From positions 62,001 to 126,000 of the forward strand of contig JAJTEW010000006.1 in NCBI GenBank assembly GCA_021299875.1: 64,000 nucleotides of DNA, in the 5' to 3' direction. Positions within the stretch are counted from its first letter, which is position 1; every line of letters begins with the position of its first letter. Below the pieces are notes generated by a model. The model did not search any database and was not told where the DNA came from. It saw only the letters and a program-made list of their open reading frames with translations. The stretch is from Comamonadaceae bacterium. Its GTDB lineage: Bacteria; Pseudomonadota; Gammaproteobacteria; Burkholderiales; Burkholderiaceae_C. The position numbers and the translations under genes were made by a program. This document shows, piece by piece, positions 61,751 through 64,000 of this stretch.

Positions 61751-62484
61751 GCATTTTGGACATCGGACCCCAGGTCAGCACCCGCGTGAACGACCCGACC
61801 AGCGTGGATGCGGCCATCCTGAGCCGTTTTTCGGCCCGCGCGTATTTGCCAAAGCCGGTAGACCGCGCTGTGCTGCAAGAGGTGCTGGGTGTTGCGGCCC
61901 GCTCACCCAGCGGCACCAACACCCAGCCCTGGAAGGTCTATGTGCTTCAAGGCGCTAAGCGCGATGAGCTGGTGGCCAAGACCTGCGCTGCGCACAACGC
62001 CATCAGCGCCAACCCCGCGCTGGCTGCTGACTTCGCCGAGGCCTACGACTATTACCCCGAAAAATGGGTCAGCCCCTACATCGACCGCCGCCGCGAGTGC
62101 GGTTTTGGCCTCTATGGCGTGCTGGGCATTGGCAAAGGCGACAAAGCCATGATGCATGCGCAACATCAGAAAAACTTCCGCTTTTTCGACGCGCCTGTGG
62201 GCCTGATCTTCACCATCGACAAGGTCATGGGCCGGGGCAGTTTGCTCGACTACGGCATGTTCTTGCAAAGCATCATGGTGGCCGCGCGTTCGCGGGGCCT
62301 GCACACCTGCCCGCAAGCGGCCTGGAACGGGTTTTCCAAAATCATCTTGCCGCTGGTGGGTGCGGGTGACAACGAAATGGTGGTCTGCGGCATGTCGCTG
62401 GGCTATGCCGACGAGTCGGCTTTGGTCAACACCTTTCAGACCACACGGGTGCCAGCGCATGATTTCACCCACTGGGTCGACTGA
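61747..62484 (+). CDS. nitroreductase family protein
   Basis: A 245-residue FMN-dependent nitroreductase-fold oxidoreductase. FMN-binding elements are SRFSARAYLPKPVDRAVLQE and ARSPSGTNTQPWKVYVL at the N-terminus, MFLQSIMVAARSRGLHTCPQ in the middle and VVCGMSLGYADES at the end. The physiological substrate is unknown (flavin, quinone or nitroaromatic). Third gene of a coupled trio, 29 bp before the permease. Confidence 0.92.
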   Translation: MSILDIGPQVSTRVNDPTSVDAAILSRFSARAYLPKPVDRAVLQEVLGVAARSPSGTNTQPWKVYVLQGAKRDELVAKTCAAHNAISANPALAADFAEAYDYYPEKWVSPYIDRRRECGFGLYGVLGIGKGDKAMMHAQHQKNFRFFDAPVGLIFTIDKVMGRGSLLDYGMFLQSIMVAARSRGLHTCPQAAWNGFSKIILPLVGAGDNEMVVCGMSLGYADESALVNTFQTTRVPAHDFTHWVD

Positions 62485-62513
62485 GGCCTTGCCATCCAAG
62501 ACGAGGGTCTGAT

Positions 62514-64000
62514 TTGGGATTCGAAGCACTGGCGTTGCAACTGCTCAATGGGCTGAGCCACGCCACCACCTTGTTCTTGATGGCTTCCGGCCTGACGCTG
62601 ATTTTTGGCGTGACCCGGATCGTCAATTTTGCCCACGGCAGTTTTTTCATGCTCGGTGCGTTGTGGTCGGCGCATGCGTTGACCGATTGGTGGCCCGCGA
62701 TGGCCAACTCGGCTTGGGCTTATGGTGCGGTCATTTTGATGGGGGCCTGCGTGGCCGCTTTACTGGGGGCCATGACCGAAGTGTTGCTTTTGAAGCGCAT
62801 GCGCCACGCCCCGCAGCTGTACCAACTGGTGGCCACCTTTGGGCTGACGCTGGCGTTGCACGACGCCATGCGCTGGTATTTTGGGCCGGAAGAGGTTTTT
62901 GCGCCGCGCTTTCCGGGCCTCAAGGGTGCGATCCAGCTGGGGGAATCGTATTTTCCGACCTGGCAACTTTTCACCTTGGCGCTGGGCCCCTTGGTCTGGC
63001 TGGGCCTGCACCTCTTGCTCACGCGCACGCTGTGGGGGCAACGCGTGAAGGCCGCCACGCAAGACCGCGAGATGTTGGGCGCCCTGGGTGTGAATCCAGC
63101 GCCCCTGATGTTGGGCGTGGTGATGTTGGGCTGCGCACTGGCGGGCCTGGCCGGGGCGCTGCAGTTGCCGCGCGAGCCGGCGCATTTGCAAATGGACGTG
63201 AACGTGGTGGTCGAGACCTTTGTGGTGGTGGTCACCGGGGGCCTGGGCAGCATTGGCGGGGCGTTTGCAGCGGCGGTGCTGATTGGGGTGATCCATGCCT
63301 TGGGTTTGAGTTTTTTTCCGCAAGCGACTTTGGTGCTGGTGTTTTTGACCATGGCCGTGGTGCTGGTCTGGCGGCCGCAGGGCCTGGCCGGGTCGGCTGG
63401 CCATGCCGAGCAACGTGAGAGCGTGCCGGTGTTTGCACTGTGGCCCGCGGCCGGATGGGGGCGGGCGATGTTTGCCCTGGCCTTTGTGGGCTTGACGCTG
63501 CTGGCTTGGGGCCAGGGCGATTACGGCCGCAGCCTGGCCGAAGATGTGATGGTGATGATGCTGTTTGGCCTGAGCCTGCAGTGGATGATGGCTTTGGGCG
63601 GTTTGGTCAGTTTTGGCCATGCGGCTTTTTTTGCGCTGGGTGCTTATGGCGCGGCGCTGGCACACCTGCACTGGGGCGCGGGTTTGCTGACCGCTTTGGC
63701 CGCGGGCATGGCGTTGGCGTTGGCCGTGGCTTTGGCTTTTGGGGCTTTGGTGGTGCGCAGCAGTGGGGTGTACTTGGCCATGCTCTCGCTGGCGCTGGCG
63801 CAAATGATTTGGGCCGGGGCCACGCAATGGGTGGGCCTGACGGGCGGTGACAACGGTTTGATTGGCTTGCGCTTGATCGCGGCCGAATCGCGCGCTTTGG
63901 CGGATGCGGTGTTGTGCGCCTTCATGCTTTTGGCCATCGTGGGCATGGCCCGCGTGGTTCGCTCCAGTCGGGGCGCGGCTTTGCAGGCGCTGCGCGATGC
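62514..64000 (+). CDS. fused LivH-LivM branched-chain amino acid ABC permease, 3' end cut
   Basis: The frame is open from TTG 62514 to the end of the window (495 complete codons) without a stop. TTG follows GAGGG by six bases. Residues 1 to about 290 are a LivH-type permease (LFLMASGLTLIFGVTRIVNF; FVVVVTGGLGSIGGAFAAAV; VLVWRPQGLAG). A second permease of LivM type begins near residue 330 (MMLFGLSLQWMMALGGLVSF; YLAMLSLALAQMIWAG; TGGDNGLIG). The two usually separate subunits are thus fused. It transports a branched-chain amino acid or similar compound into the cell with Liv ATPases expected downstream. Confidence 0.92.
   Translation, partial: MGFEALALQLLNGLSHATTLFLMASGLTLIFGVTRIVNFAHGSFFMLGALWSAHALTDWWPAMANSAWAYGAVILMGACVAALLGAMTEVLLLKRMRHAPQLYQLVATFGLTLALHDAMRWYFGPEEVFAPRFPGLKGAIQLGESYFPTWQLFTLALGPLVWLGLHLLLTRTLWGQRVKAATQDREMLGALGVNPAPLMLGVVMLGCALAGLAGALQLPREPAHLQMDVNVVVETFVVVVTGGLGSIGGAFAAAVLIGVIHALGLSFFPQATLVLVFLTMAVVLVWRPQGLAGSAGHAEQRESVPVFALWPAAGWGRAMFALAFVGLTLLAWGQGDYGRSLAEDVMVMMLFGLSLQWMMALGGLVSFGHAAFFALGAYGAALAHLHWGAGLLTALAAGMALALAVALAFGALVVRSSGVYLAMLSLALAQMIWAGATQWVGLTGGDNGLIGLRLIAAESRALADAVLCAFMLLAIVGMARVVRSSRGAALQALRD

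Noticed and set aside
62663..63418. 251-codon closed frame near the right end
   Set aside because: It is a +2/+3 shadow of the fused Liv permease, which stays open to the window end and has clear membrane helices and family motifs.
1..64000. CRISPR array, prophage, integrative element or toxin-antitoxin/defence island
   Set aside because: No regularly spaced repeats, integrase, transposase, phage structural genes or recognised defence domains were seen. The tRNA-Leu has no attachment-site-like repeat or integrase next to it.

Overview
The window is about 64 kb of chromosomal DNA, rich in G+C and densely coding, from a betaproteobacterium, most likely Burkholderiales/Comamonadaceae (Limnohabitans- or Rhodoferax-like). 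The inference rests on gene content: TRAP and Bug-type solute receptors, a phasin, class I fumarase, a thyA-folA-xthA run, ETF-ubiquinone oxidoreductase, DUF2069/DUF962 proteins and a fused LivH-LivM permease. Many genes overlap by 4 nt (ATGA) or 1 nt (TGATG). No insertion sequence, prophage, CRISPR array or rRNA was seen. There is one tRNA, Leu(UAA).

Layout. 1-6.4 kb: the end of an alpha-E protein, thyA-folA-xthA, a GlcD-like FAD oxidase, and small or large membrane proteins. 6.1-10 kb (minus): a DUF962 protein, a cytochrome P450, an alpha/beta hydrolase and metY. 10-14.3 kb: a CBS protein, aroC, an MFS permease, a hydrolase and aroQ. 14.3-17.5 kb: a tight five-gene run (DsbA/FrnE-like, histidine phosphatase, DCC protein, SUMF1-fold protein, SDR). 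17.5-20.8 kb: a B12-binding radical SAM protein and a J-domain-like protein. 20.7-30.5 kb (minus): TRAP transporter dctPQM, gcvTHP, a DadA-family dehydrogenase and a GNAT. Here gcvT and dadA each carry their own tandem glycine riboswitch. 30.6-39.8 kb: ETF-QO, an SDR and thioesterase, a TetR regulator facing a PF10118 protein, and AhpD-like, CMD, cupin, FKBP, nitronate monooxygenase, GST and MAPEG genes. 39.9-50.2 kb: tRNA-Leu, a UMF1 permease, murI, class I fumarase, a YqhA-like protein, acsA, a Bug receptor and ggt. 50.3-57.4 kb: a TetR regulator and a membrane protein sharing an operator region, an SDR with a palindromic operator, cfa, DUF423, and ahpC-ahpF. 57.4-64 kb: an iron-binding ABC protein with a Fur-type box, a patatin lipoprotein, a phasin, a deacetylase-fold protein, a thioesterase, a nitroreductase, and a fused branched-chain amino acid permease that runs off the end.

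Taken together this is a housekeeping and metabolic region: one-carbon and glycine metabolism, acetate and TCA carbon use, organic acid uptake, peroxide defence and iron uptake. I found no convincing unknown defence or secretion system. The observations most worth following are the second glycine riboswitch in front of dadA, the SUMF1-fold gene lacking the formylglycine-enzyme cysteines inside a thiol-redox operon, the twin palindromes between a TetR gene and an unassigned membrane protein, the fused permease, and several palindromic operators. The only stretches above 300 bases without a gene are 22513-22847 and 27345-27658, and both are filled by riboswitches.
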